Assembly (NCBI GenBank): GCA_022701365.1 | Contig: JAKUHH010000030.1 | Span: 125,107 to 189,106, forward strand | DNA length: 64,000 nucleotides | Direction of reading: 5' to 3' | Source of the DNA: Mycocentrospora acerina | Taxonomy: Eukaryota > Ascomycota > Dothideomycetes > Pleosporales | In this document: one piece after another, positions 34,701-47,089 of the stretch | How positions within the stretch are numbered: position 1 is the stretch's first letter | How the letters are laid out: every line of letters begins with the position of its first letter | Made by a program: the position numbers and the translations under genes | The notes under the pieces: model-generated | The model's database searches: none | Seen by the model: only the letters and a program-made list of their open reading frames with translations | Told to the model about the DNA's origin: nothing

Positions 34701-37700
34701 ATGCAGTATTGAGAGAAACATGGATGTACATAGCACTTTCCAACGGTTCGAGGATTTTAGAGAGCGTGCTTGCGCAACTGCTGGTAGGTCCGATCAAGAT
34801 ATGCGTACCCTTCACAAGGCGCCACGCGGATTTGAAGCGTCGGAGATGCCATAATGCACTGCCATCAGAGGACCACGGTTGCTCGCGTGGTCGGAAGATT
34901 ACTTCGCTACTGCTATGATCATACCAATGGATAAAGTCTGTAACGAATGCATGAGGTAGTCGCTTATCGAACAGCCGACTGGGGAGAAGGTCAAATCTTT
35001 AATGTGTCAGTACCACCGTTTATACAGGATGCATGGTAATCTTACCTGTTATTTTCACTGATAGCTACCAAAAGTAAATCATTGTCGCTTCGTCCGAAAT
35101 GAAGCTTGTATCCATGGTACGGAGATTTGGCTGAGAACCTCATTCCAGGTTCGTCGGTGGGTACCACCTCCAGAGAGGATTTGTGAAATAGGGGGGCGTA
35201 CATCGGATGTTGAATGAAGTCGGATGGCAACCGAGAAAGTGGCAAGCCATTGACCAGCAGCTCTGAGGTTAAAAGATTGAACTGCACCTGAAGTGTACCA
35301 GAGGAAATAACAAGCCAGTGTTCGTGCGCTGAATGGGGCGAACTCCAACGTGCATTTACTGCGGGCTGAAATTCAACCCAATTGGAGTGTACAGCGTGAT
35401 TAAGTCCCGCGCTATCATCGATGATGCTTCGTCGAAGGTCAGAATTGAGTCGATACATCATCGATCTCCATGATTGAATCATAACGTTTTGAATATGCTG
35501 AAATTCTGATTTCATTGACTTGAGGTTTTCTTGTATAACGATAGAGCATTGAACAAGTGACGAGATGGCGAATTCCTGTTGAAGTACGTCGTGGACGAAG
35601 TCTTCTTCGACGTCGAATGTGCTAGTACCTATTAGTGCAATCTCTACAGCCCTTGAGAATAGTTCAGTCCGTTGATTGTCATCTGTAGATGTAGCCGCTC
35701 GCTCCTTCAGTCGATGAAGCCACTTCATGCATACTTGACGCATCTTAGCGAGATGTCCCAGACAGCAGTGTTGAACATCTGCAGACGTTGTCAAGCTCAA
35801 GATTCGTCGGGTTAGGTGCACAAGGGTCGCTAAGCATCTCCAGGACTCCCAGTTCTCGGTCACTCGCTGGAGAACAATCTCAAGCTGTTGGAGCATCTCA
35901 TGACAAAATTGTGGCTCTGTGAGAGCGTGGTGGCTTGACCGCTCGACGTGCTCATTCTGAGGGCCTACTAAATCGATAATTTGTAGCATAAGACAATGTG
36001 CCTCTGTCTTTGCAAAATCGATCGTCGGGTTGGCCAACTGTAGCAGTATGTTCGAATGAATGGTATTCTGACCAAACGGAAGCACCCCGAAACTTTTGTA
36101 CTCGTCGATTGAGAAGTGATCAGGGCAGTCAGAAAGACTGGCAATAACTTCGTTGGGCGGAATACCATATGGATTCGAAGGTGGCCTGTATATGTATCGC
36201 TCGAGCTGCTTTGAACGATCGGGCATTCGATACATGCACTTCTGGGGAATCTCCTCAGTTGCGTCCAGCGATACGCTCCAGCAACTTTGGGACTTGTTAT
36301 AGTAAGCATATTTCAGTGCGTTCTGAAGACAAACATCTGTCTCTTCCAGATAAGGCATGGTCTTCTGATGCCTTCGGTGAGTCGCAGAGTGCGGTTTGAC
36401 TGAAGACAAGGGCACAATGCAGCGCTTATGATAGCCTGGGGGGAGCAATTTCGAAAGCCCAAGATGCTTATCAAGGGTGTACTCGGACTGAGGTCGCGAA
36501 GTGTACTCTGAACGAAATCCAAGTATCTAAACAAGGTAAGGAATTAGTATCTCTTTGCAAGACCGCAACAGGATAACGATATGACAAAGGAGTACACACT
36601 GTACCGATGAGATATGCCGAAGCATCACGCCAATCACTGAAAGCTTGAGGAATCTTCAGCTCAAATACTGTAGCTGCAGCCAATTTTCGGCTAGAAGAGA
36701 CTGGCCATTCGAAGATTCTAATGTCCAATCCATTTGCCCGGTTCAACAGCGCACAGCGAGGGCAACGAGAGCTGTGTATCATTTTCGTATAGCCAAGACG
36801 TTTGTTGGTCAACACCTTGATTTCTTCACAGACACCGTTTTCGTAATTGTGCATCAGATTTTCATACTCTCGCTTCAGCCTCGCCAACTCTTTACATTTG
36901 GCTTCACGATCAATGGTCGCTTGCCTTTCAATCTCTTTCAGTAGTTGCTGATGCTCTGCCGATTGATTGAAGTAACAGACTGCAAAGGAATCAGAGTGGC
37001 CAAAGTTGCGATAAATAGAAGCTAATCTCCCCGAGGCTGCTACTTCACGTCGGTTTTGCACATATAATTCAACCTCTTGTAGGCGTAGCATTTGTGACTT
37101 GAGCGGAAGAACCAAACACTGGCACTCATTCAAATCAACTTCGTGGTCGTACTCTGTGAGCAAAGGGTAGATATCGCACGCCAACTTTTCGCAGACGACC
37201 CAAAGTTCAAGAAGAGTCAGGTACATGATTGAGCTGTTGACAGGTATACCTTCGTAAGCCGTGCTAGCAACGATATAGTAATCCTCCATCAACCTGCGAA
37301 GGTCCCCACAGGTATCTAGGTTCGTGGATTGTGCTTCAAACCATAGTTGCAAATACTTCTCGACCCATTTTTCCAACGCTGCAAGGTGAAAGAGCTTGTA
37401 TTCATTCATAGTGGGAAAAAATCGCGGCAACTCATGGCTTGGATATTGAGGAAATGGGCCGGTAGGGTTGAAGATGGAGTCGGCGATGCTTCGCTGTCTT
37501 GAAGCTATCGCAGATAGACATATGTCCAATTCCGGAAACTCAATGTCGAGGCAGCTCTCAGGTCTCAGCCTATCAACAGAGATATTTCTAGAGCTGATAT
37601 CTGCCTTGGTATTGCTCACGAGCTTCTGCCAGTTCCTCTCTATGACTGCATGGCAGTTCGTCATTCGAGCTCGAATCTGACGTGCCCAGTGAGGCTTGAA

Positions 37701-38651
37701 CGATGGGATATGGTCCTCCATCTTGCGGTATCGGCGAACCATCTTGGCCGTTGTGACAAACAAAAGTTCACTGCCTAGAGCTGAGACATGTCGCTCAGCG
37801 GCTTCAGTTATGCACGCCAACATCTGCAATACGAAAGCTTTGTAAAGAGTGTCCGTACAACGCATGCCAGACTCTTCACGGGCAAACAGTAGCTGCAGCG
37901 AGACACGAATGAGAAGCCATAGAGGGGATCGTCTCCATGGTGCCAAGCAATCTTTCCAGAGAACCTCTTCGCGTGTATTCTTTGTTATTCGAGACACCTC
38001 AGTCTTCTCACCCAGAGCTGCGATGGTATGCATAAGGTAGTCGGTAACTATGCCGGGATGGGTGGTATCTCGGCTCTCTTCCATCGTGTGTCCATTCTTC
38101 TTCACCTGTGGTTGCTGACCAGGTGCAGACTGATTTGACATTTTGGCAATGGTTTGTGCGAGCATGTTTTGCAAGTCTTCTTCCTGAAATTTCAGGACCG
38201 ATATCTGCGATGCGTGGCCTGGAAAGGTACGAATCAAACGGCCCTTATTCATGACTGCTTCGTTGGTAGGAGATAGCTCAAAGGATTCGAACATGATGTT
38301 ATCATTGCAACGACTCACGATGATACCAGCATTCTGCGCTTTGATCTCAAGCGACAAGACTCCACCAGCAGCACCAGTCGCAAGACCAGCCAATAGTTTC
38401 CGGAGGCGGGCATTGGAAACATGCCCAAAAACATCTCTGCTACGACGTAGGTTACTGATCATCCCAATGGCTTTTGTAATATGCTCCACTTGGCTATCTT
38501 GCACGCTACTCTCCAATTCCTGAAGCGCTTGGATCGTGGTATCGATGAGCAGAGTTTCATGAGAGTTGTCATGATCATCTTTCTGTGGTAGCTTGGGTGG
38601 TAGTACGACATGGTTGATAAGGTAGGCTGTCGCCTCAGCCGACAAAGTCAT
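28770..38651 (-). CDS. Giant DUF6606-DUF3638-DUF3645 protein, copy 2
   Basis: Eight exons: 36600-38651, 35046-36526, 33990-34996, 32886-33905, 31982-32750, 31570-31928, 29659-31520 and 28770-29615 (3131 residues, phases consistent; the last acceptor could be three bases further on). Architecture is as in copy 1: DUF6606 start YLINHVVLPPKLPQ, P-loop MGAGKSST (2089-2096), LVRVIVAKPQ, IIDESDEN with DESD at 2218-2221, the intact GFSGTKD signature, LDEAHTRGTDLRLP with DEAH at 2670-2673, and QACMRMRQLGKGQ. Identity to copy 1 is roughly 60% by eye across DUF3638 and clearly lower in the N-terminal third, so the duplication is old. Five introns are shared with copy 1. Two (33906-33989 and 31521-31569) are absent from it, and the two copy-1-specific introns are absent here. 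Uninterrupted frames in both copies argue that both are under selection. Confidence 0.9.
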
Positions 38652-40159
38652 GACCTATGAGAAGCCATTAGTCAAGGCCTATATGGCAAAATGGGGTTTA
38701 CTGACGTATAGTGTACTTTTGTGAAAGCTTTGAGTCTGATAACCTCTTATGAATGATAATATCGACTCAAGCGTAAGCGAAACTTCTGACCTGAGGAGCA
38801 GCTAGTCAGTCTGATAAGCCTCTCTGCCCCAGACTTAGACTCTATCAACTGCTATAAATGCTTGTCACTGACAATTGAACAATAAATATCGTTCTCCAAA
38901 ACAATCGTAAAGCTGAGCTGGAGATGAGATGTAGAAGCGAGAACGTATCGTTGTCAAGATGATAAGAGAGTAAGCGAAACCAAACCCTCTTAATGTATTC
39001 GTCACCTGTTGCCTGGCAAGGCTGGCAAGGCTGGTGAAAGCCAACTCGCTCTCATCACTGTGCCGCATTGTAATGTGTGTGGCTGATAATCAGCACCGCC
39101 TCCTTCACTTCCAGGCAATTCGCCATCGAAGCGCCGAACTGGCAAACGTATGGCCAACAACATCCTAAAATGTATTAAGGATCATGCAAACGGGCGGCGC
39201 ATCCCGAAGGATTCCGTCCGGTGAGGTGAATGTCGACGAATAACAATCTTATCTTATCGTTTTACCCTTTCAGCCTCGTTTGCTATGCTGTACCATTACA
39301 GGCATTTCCTTCCTTTACGTTCAACACCCCACACCCCACTCAACAAATCCCCTGCGCAGTCCCGAGACCCAATTGAGAAGAGTAGCCCAGACATGTCCAC
39401 GCAATGTCCAGAGCATCGCCGCATCATCTAGTCGAAGCCAGCATATCGCCAAAAACATCAGCACCATTTTCCATCAGTGTACAACCATAAAGGAAGGGCA
39501 CACATCACGTACCCACTCACCCCAGAAACTTTCCTTACATGCACACACATCTTCATCCAACGACTACAGCAACAATCAAAAACAAGCACACGTAATAAAA
39601 ACAAGAAAAAAATACACAGCTTACTAGTCAGAAAAAAGTGGAAAAACTACAAAAAGACTAAAGGGCAAAGAAATAACATCATCTATATACTTCTAAGTAA
39701 TTATCCGTCTGGGAATCAAAAAGAAATCAATTAAAAAAATCTTTCGAACAAAACAACCAAAATCATATTTATACTGGAATTGGAAAAGAAGAAAAAAAGA
39801 GTAATTAACACAGAATAGAAAACTCGCCCTATCCCTTCTGATTCTAACTTTACAACACTTGCTTCCCCCGCCTCTTATCATCTCATTTCACCGCATCGCT
39901 CTTGCAATTCTCCTCCTCCTCCTCGTTCTCATCCTTCATAAAAAAAAGGAAAAACGCCCATGGTCTCAAAGATAGCGAGAGTGATGCACCCAGATGCCCC
40001 AGAAATATCCCCCCTTTCTCAGAAAATGCCCTTTGAGGGGATACCCAGACCCGCCAGGTCGGGCCCAAATCCATAACGCCGACGTAGAAAATGCCCACGT
40101 CTTAAATGGAGGAAACATCGCATGTGCTTCTCCGTATCTCCTCATTACACTTTCGTGAA
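38652..40159. other. AT-rich intergenic region
   Basis: 1.5 kb. It holds the promoter of giant copy 2 at its left and the 3' flank of the next gene at its right. The middle (39540-39800) is very A-rich on the plus strand. A doubled GGCAAGGCTG motif lies near 39010-39030. No gene supported. Confidence 0.45.
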
Positions 40160-41088
40160 TCACCGCGAATCAACAGGAATGTCCAACGAAGCTCTACCCA
40201 TGGGTTTCAGTTCCGCGCCGCCTCCACTCTCCGCTCTTTTCCGTCCAGTGAGCGAGAAGTGATGGGTAGAAGCTGGACGTTCCTCCGCTTTCTCGTTCGA
40301 ATGGCTGTTATCGCCAAATCGAGAAAAGATGCCGCGCTTTTTTGCAGGCACGGGTTTTGACTCGTCGTTTAGGCCGACTTCCTCGAATCCTTCTTCAGGG
40401 ACGGCGCTTGCGGTGCCAGGTCGTTGTTGCTGCATTGAAGAACGGGGCGTGGCGCGCGAGCGGCGCACGTCGAGAGAGCGGCGTGTGTCGACAGAGCGTC
40501 GCGCATCGAGAGACTGACGGGGGTAGGTTTCGCCGAGGATATCTTGCATGGGAGAGCGGGCCGATATGTCCTGGGGCGCCAATGTTAGCGGGGTAGTTTG
40601 CAAGACAGAGAAAGGGGACGTACAAACGACCGCCTGTAAGAATCGAAGCTCTCGCGCGAAATGTTGAAAGGCTCGTTCTCGCTGAGCAGACTGCGGTGGT
40701 TGGACGAGGTTGTTGACGTGTTGGACTTGGAATGCCAGAAGGCGGGCTTCTCCTGGGTGGGGGACGGCTAGTATCGAGGTCAGCAAGGTGTGCGCCAGTA
40801 GATGGCCATGCGCGGAGAAGCGCAGGAAGTTCGTACAGGCAGGTAGACGCCGCTGTCGTTGATTTCTGTTTGCGACTGTGAGCACTCGTCCCTCGCTCAA
40901 TGCAATGCGCGCCGGGCGCGCAGAGGACAGGGCTCACCACTCAGCTTGTACTCAGCAGGGGTTTGGACCTGCAGCGGCTTTGCGCCTGAGACGGCCGTGT
41001 TCTTGAATTCGCCCTCGGCATCGTGGTGCTGGGCCTCGTCGTTGACTTCGGCGGGACCTGCGCGGCGGAACGGGTTGCGGATAGGCAT
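40160..41088 (-). CDS. Conserved fungal protein of unknown function, low-complexity
   Basis: Four exons: 40938-41088, 40837-40865 (29 nt), 40624-40767 and 40160-40570 (244 residues). The start is MPIRNPFRRAG; an upstream in-frame Met is possible. Joining the exons gives the continuous segments YKLSEINDSGVYLPPSPTQE and ENEPFNISRESFDSYRRSFD, which look like conserved short linear motifs, with phases matching at each junction. The middle has three S-[LV]-D-x-R-R repeats (SLDARRSVDTRRSLDVRR), and the tail has GIFSRFGD and a Ser/Arg-rich end. There is no transmembrane segment or enzyme motif. The Arg-x-x-Ser-rich repeats suggest phosphorylation by basophilic kinases (inference). The protein is probably disordered and acts as an adaptor; I recall similar fungal proteins only as hypothetical. 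Confidence 0.75.
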
Positions 41089-44000
41089 GATGCGATGAAC
41101 AGGACGCTGTGTGCGGGGTGCGATTGCAGTCGGGGGTGCAGTGGGGGCGGTTTCAGAAACACCGGCGAGTTTGCTTTGTTTGCTTTGGGCGGTTGGAGTT
41201 GTCAAGGTCAGGATTCCATCTGATCTTGGGTGCGATCATTGACTTTGGCACCTGCTGGGCCAATTGGGCGGCAGCCGCAACGGAGGGTCGGGCTCGGTAC
41301 ACCTGACATCCGGCCAAGCCGTGCGGGATGGGGGGCAAGGTCATGCTGCACGCCTGTCCAGTTCCCGAGGTCTGTTCAGTAAGTTTCTATCATCAAGACA
41401 ATCTGCAGTCGCTCCAGCGATGGTTTGTTGCGGAGATGAACATGTCCAGGCGCCGGTGGACAGCCATGGAAGCCATGCCACTGCTTCTCCGCCAGTCCCT
41501 GCATAACATGCAACCGCCCTGAGTCCCTGACCGCTCCCAAAAACAACTTCGCGTCTTCGCCTGTCTTCAAACGTTTCCCAGCGCCTCAGACAGACGCTGC
41601 CTCAGCCTCGGGAGGGGCCGCCAGCCACAATGTGTTATTGCAGCGCCTACATTGCGCCAAAAGGTGACAACTCAGCTCCATCATGATTCAACACAACCCC
41701 GTTCTGGCGACCTATATGCACGCTCATCACTCTGTGGGACGAAAGAGGGTGTTCCGAGGCCTGGTATCGAATTAGGGCGTCGAGATCACTCAAGAATGGG
41801 TCGATGAGGACGACACTGGGCATAGTGCTTTTTTGCAATGCACATCGCCTCACGATGACTTGTTAGTCGTGTCGCAGGCCATGCGTCGGAAGACTATATG
41901 CAACAGCCGTCTAAATCATGTCGCACTTGTAGCTCAGCGTAGACGTGAGTGTTCAGACTCCGCGATACGTTAGAATTCTGTCTCGGCAGAATACGTTAAA
42001 CCTACGGTTAGCCGTGTCATTGTGACAATTCAGTTTGCCTGTTAGTACATTATGATTACTCGCCGTAATTAGAATGGTAGACTAGAATCTGGGCGATTGT
42101 GGTTTATTAATATCCTGGTTCATGTATCGGGAATAGGGACGGACAGCTCTGCTTGGCCTTCGTATTCCCTATGCCGAGTGCATGCAGACTTCGACTACAG
42201 AAGCTAGAAAACAGACCTAAGGGTGGAATTGCAGATTTTATCCTTACCATCACGTGAAGCGATGTGCATGAAGAAAAAATCACTATCAGAGCCATGTCTT
42301 GTGGTGCTTTGTCAGATGCCATAGATGGTCAACACGTAGGATCGAAGCAAGCCTATCTCACTCTCAGCATACAAAATGGTCGGCATCATCAACCAGCAGA
42401 TTTCTCAACGGAAATTAAAGGCACGAAATGAGCACGATAAATAGTGAAAATCTGTGCGCAGGCGTGAAGTGTCTTGTCAACCTCTGTACTATGTAAGATT
42501 TTGGAGACTTGGCCCAACGTTACCTCGGTGGAAGACTCAAGATTCGTTTCGGCGTGAATAGAATATCAGCATAGCTGTGTAGGTCTTTCGAGACCGCACT
42601 GTAGCATGATGAGTGCGTGTGTTGTTCAAACACGTGCAGGCTTTTGCCCAAAGCTACACAATGGTACTCAAGGCTTGAACTGTACGTCCCGCAATAGTCT
42701 TGCCTAACCGGGCGGCGAAACAACTAAATCGATTGCAGCATCCAGCTGGCAATGCTTGGCGATATTCTTGTATTCTCTCTGACTGTGACTTGGACGTTGC
42801 ATTTCTCGATTCAGGCGATGGCAATGCACACCTAGGCGAGGTCTGTGGAAACATGCAGGGAAGACCTCCCTGCTGCATGAGTCTCTGCAAACAGCAGCGA
42901 GTTACCTGCAGATCACCCCCTCGTCACAGATCCTGCTTTCGATGCCATGTGATACCATGCCCGCATATTTGCCCCTGATCACGGCGAGAGGCCAGTGTTG
43001 ACGTTTGAGTCGCAGTACTGTGCGACCTGGCACGTTTGCGGGGCTGAATAATGTGCACAGGAGGATAATCATGTGGAAAAAGAGACGCCGCGCTCCATGC
43101 AACATATCATTGAATCGTGGCGAGAGGCGAGAATACGAGTGGAGAGTTGGTGTTGATTTGCTGACGGTACGCTAGGTCGACATACTATGTATGCATCTTC
43201 TTGCACTTCTCGCGGCTGAAATCCCAATGCAGAGTTCGTCTACGGCCAGCCGCCAGCATCATGGATGCGTCACTGTTCGCAGACCTGGTGAGCTGTAACC
43301 GAAGCATTGCAGACAATGTGCTCATCATGGGCCCTGGGTGCGTGCTGAGGACGCCAGGCCAAGCTCTCGCTGCAGGACGCTTGACACCTAGCTGGACGGG
43401 ATGTTCAGACTGTCTTGATGTGTGGGCCAATCGATATAATGTTGCCAAATTTGGAGATGTGGTACTTTACTCAGGCCATTAGCATTCCCATTGCCATGAG
43501 CATTAGCCTCTCTCACGGCAGAGTGCAGTTGAAGCGGTGTGGTGGGCTGCGTCAGTCACACCTAACGCGATGCGAGGTGGCATCAATATCGCTCGCCATG
43601 TTGTGCTCTTTGCGCAATGTCAATATTCAATAAATCGGACATTGGGCTCCGATGTGGTGATGCGCATAGGCAGGAACTCGTGCCTGGGCATCCATCATGG
43701 TGGAGAAGAGCGTGAAAATTACAATCTCTTACAGTGGAGCGAGGAAAGAGTGGGAAGCTGACGAAGTCGAAGTGCGTACAAGACGCTTAGGTAAGAGCGA
43801 GCAAACGTTAACGGACCGCGCGCGACGCCAGGGTTTCACGAGGTGTGTAGTGATTGCATGCTGGTGAGCATGGGAAATTGCACATTTGCTCGCTGGTGGA
43901 CGGCGTGCACCAGGAAGCGAATCAGCAAACCAGCGAACCCAGGTAGCATGGATGGCGCAACCTGCGTTCCTGACGCGCAGTTGTAATGCAGGCTTGGATT

Positions 44001-45570
44001 GGAAAAATCCATCGACCAGATAAACTCTGATGTTGAAGAACCTGGCAAGTGTTTGCTCCACCAGGTCACTGTCCACGGCCCGCTTCACTGCGTCATCGCC
44101 ATGGAAGATTTGGCCGTGATGAACGTCGATGTGGCCTGCGAAGACTGCTGCGAGCGCTACGCTGAATACCTTGTGTCCACGGCGCCGTCAGCATGTCGCC
44201 GGAGCAACTGCAAATCTCTGACGAGACGAAGGTCCTCTGGCGGCTGTCGAAACGTCCAGCACAGCGATCTGACTGCCAGCCTTTGCTCGTAGAGGCAGCT
44301 TCAGGCATAGGTGGCGCACGGAGCGGGCATTCTTTTGTGCGCTGTGCCATGATGTTTTGGCGGAGAAAGGACCCCTGATGAGGAAAAGCAGCTAGGCCAA
44401 ACACATTCTTCCGTTACGCTAGGAACATGGAACAAGGAAGAGGCGCAGAAGACTACTTGGGCTTCTAATGATCCGACCTCACGTACCACTGGCGTGCTGC
44501 TTTAACTCTCCGTACTCGGTCGTGGTTGCGCCGTTGCTGTCGGCTTTCGTACAATGCTCCAGCAGGCCATCGCTGCTCCAATGCCAGCCAGTCGTCTCTG
44601 ACGCCTGCTCGTACTTCGACACTCCACCGTCGATCCACAATCGAAACAAGCGCCGTCTATTTACAGTTCGCTGTTTTGCCGTCCGCCCGTCACTAGTGAT
44701 GCATGACCCAATTCATCGGCAGAGGTGCCCTTGCAACGCCTTTTGTGGCGTGAAGTCAACACCGCGGGAAGCAAGCAAGGGTGCCATGTCGCACCCATCT
44801 TGCAGAGCATGGGTAGAAATTCTTCTCCTCATTTTGCAGGCTCCCATGTTCCCTCATGTGGTCCCGGGAACTGCGGATCGTCGTCCTGTTATTACACTGA
44901 TATAATTGCTCTCCCCCATGCTGCCGCCTCGCGCCTGTCGCAAGTGATTACCCCCAGTTCCCCATTGACATTCCAGAAAACAAAACGACCCGGTTTCCCT
45001 CCGCGTATTGTTTCTTGGCGACTAGTTTGTAGTCTTCTCGACTTCACGCCTAGCGGTATCACACCCGTTCCATCGCCCGCCGAGTCAGCGTTCCACACTC
45101 GTCTCCACTACGCCGCTTTCTCCCACGGTTTAACATCAAAATCCCCGCGTTGAAACCTTTCTCAGATTGCCATTACCTGTCTGTACCTCACACTCGCTCA
45201 TCTCTGTCACTCGCTATCTACCCTTTGGGACCCCTGCTGGAAATTAAGACCCAATCTTCCTTCAGAAAACCATACCCTGGCCCGAAATAACAGCCTCGTA
45301 TCGCGCTTGAAAGAATTTTAATCATCTCCCCAAGCCCTATTCACTGCCGTGGTCGTTCAGAATACCCATTTGTCTTGGCCGTCGCTCAGTGGATTGTTCT
45401 GTCTTAGGATATCCCTTCTCGGTTGTTTGTCCTACGCATCGTTCCTACCGAACAAGTCGTTGACAACCAAATCACGCCTTCCTGTTTCCAACTGTTATCA
45501 TTTCGTATTCCACCTGCTATCCTCACAGTAGAACCTAAATTTTTAATCTTCTCATCCCTCGCTCGCAGTC
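41089..45570. other. Long gap without a supported gene
   Basis: 4.5 kb between two genes that point away from each other. Base composition is mixed, and frames of 60-145 codons occur on both strands without recognisable motifs or convincing splice signals. The last 0.6 kb before 45571 is pyrimidine-rich and probably the promoter and 5' leader of the downstream gene. No transposase, reverse transcriptase or obvious long repeat was seen. Decayed sequence or a long non-coding transcript cannot be excluded. Confidence 0.45.
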
Positions 45571-47089
45571 ATGGCTTTTGGAAAGTCTGACAACAATGAA
45601 TTCTTCAGCAGTTGGGACTTGTGGCAAAAGATGTGCTTCGTAAGTAGTTCATTCGGTCACTTGCCACAAAAAGATGCTAACGACACGCTCTACAGGTTTT
45701 GGGATGCGCTATCGTATGACTTACCTTGCCCCGTCCCCATGTGAACACTCCACTAATCATCGCAGTTTGTCACTATAATATTCGGCTTTATAAAGCTGCA
45801 GATTGATCGCCGCAAGACACGAAAATACAGCAAGGTCGAGAAGAACAAGCAAGCGCAGACGCCAGAGATGCTCGAAGCGCAGCCAGTGACGCAAGTAACA
45901 TCAACAACAAAGGACGAAATCCCATTTGGTATTCGAGCAATTGAAAGCGGAATCGAAGTTGATGGTGTTTGGATCTCAAGAACCAACACACCTGTTGGCA
46001 GCAGTCGATCATCAATCATGACTGAGACCAAGCTCCCGCGCAGCTTCAATAACTCTCAGCTTGAGCTCCCTCAACTCTCCTTCCAGGGTTCCAGCCGCGA
46101 CAGCTCAAGGGCACCCAGTTCCTTTGACCGCGCCGTCTCAGCAGAGCGACTGCCACTTGATGACTCGCGCTCTTCTTCACGCGGACCAGCTGCTGGATCA
46201 TCGCAATACAGCGTCCCCGGATATTCCTCTCGCAACTCGGCGACCCTACAATCTCTCGAGATGCCACACTCCGAATCACCTTCTCGTAAACTTTCCTCGA
46301 CCTAGCGCAGCGTAAACAATCACTGACATTTTTACAGCACGCCATGCAAATCACCGGACCAGCTCTCCCCACTCCCAAAACTCTAGTCGCCGCACTAGCG
46401 ACGAGTCTGACTACATGGCTGTCCAACCTGATGCTGCGCCATACGAGACCGCATACATCAGGCCGTCAAACGGACTCACTCCCATCGACCCTCGCACCGA
46501 TCTTGACCTACTCCAGACGCACCGCATGTCGCACGTTGCTGAGACTGGGCAGCTCACACCTCGTGTCCGTAGGCCAGGTAACAGCGGAGAGTGGGCGAGC
46601 GTTGCAGACAACCAAATCTCTTCACTTAATGGCGTTAACTATTTCAACCCTCAAAAGACTCCCTCTCCTCCGCTACGTCCTACTGCCGACCCAAAACAGG
46701 AGGAAGAAGCAATTGCCACATCTGAAGCCGACCATTTCCAGGACAGCCAAACAACAAGTCAATCAAGACAAGCAATCCCCTTGTCGGAGTCATATGCGCC
46801 AAAAGCTGCCTACTACCCCGATACCTACCAACCTCGGTTCCCTCAACACCAGATGTCGTACGAAGAGGTACCCTACGAAGTACAAACGCAACAAAACACG
46901 CAGCGTGAAAATGAAGTCCTCCGTAGCGTGAACTCTGGTTTTCAGGTACTAAAGCCAGGCACCTTCGCGCCACCAGTTCCTACACCAGAAGAGGAGCAAT
47001 TGACTGAGCGGAGACAATCAAAAAAGCTGCAGAAGAAGCGTAGATCATCGGGCGACTCACGAAAATCGGCCTTTGTCGAACAGGTTTAA
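45571..47089 (+). CDS. Single-pass membrane protein with disordered tail, fungal
   Basis: Four exons: 45571-45639, 45696-45713 (an 18-nt micro-exon), 45766-46285 and 46338-47089 (452 residues, phases agree). The first three exons encode the only membrane segment: WDLWQKMCF, then VLGCAI from the micro-exon, then FVTIIFGFIKL, followed by a basic stop-transfer run (RRKTRKYSK). The remainder is Ser/Pro/Gln-rich and probably disordered, with NSSRRTSDESDY, RVRRPGNSGEW and a final basic block KKLQKKRRSS. The 52-nt intron 3 (46286-46337) has a CTGAC branch; joining gives SPSPRHANHRTSS. There is no catalytic motif. The topology (short N-terminus, one helix, long cytosolic tail) suggests a membrane anchor or scaffold. 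Not recognised as a named family. Confidence 0.8.
45696..45713 (+). other. 18-nt in-frame micro-exon
   Basis: Six codons (VLGCAI) flanked by CTCTACAG and GTATGACT splice sites. They complete the transmembrane helix of the surrounding gene; skipping keeps the frame but shortens the helix. Confidence 0.7.

Noticed and set aside
17663..38651. Ubiquitinyl hydrolase activity for the giant proteins
   Set aside because: The label is common in automatic annotation of this family, but no cysteine-protease Cys/His box is visible; the clear motifs are P-loop and helicase-like.
41089..45570. Several 60-145-codon frames as genes
   Set aside because: Frames overlap on both strands, have no conserved motifs and no matching splice sites.
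12241..45570. Repeat-induced point mutation or a resident transposon explaining the AT-rich compartment
   Set aside because: No transposase, integrase or reverse transcriptase remnants were recognised, and the giant genes are intact, which is not expected after repeat-induced mutation of a duplicated pair.
46344..46931. 195-codon plus-strand frame overlapping the 45571 gene
   Set aside because: Shadow frame; the other frame (to 47089) joins in phase to the upstream exons and has the conserved basic end.
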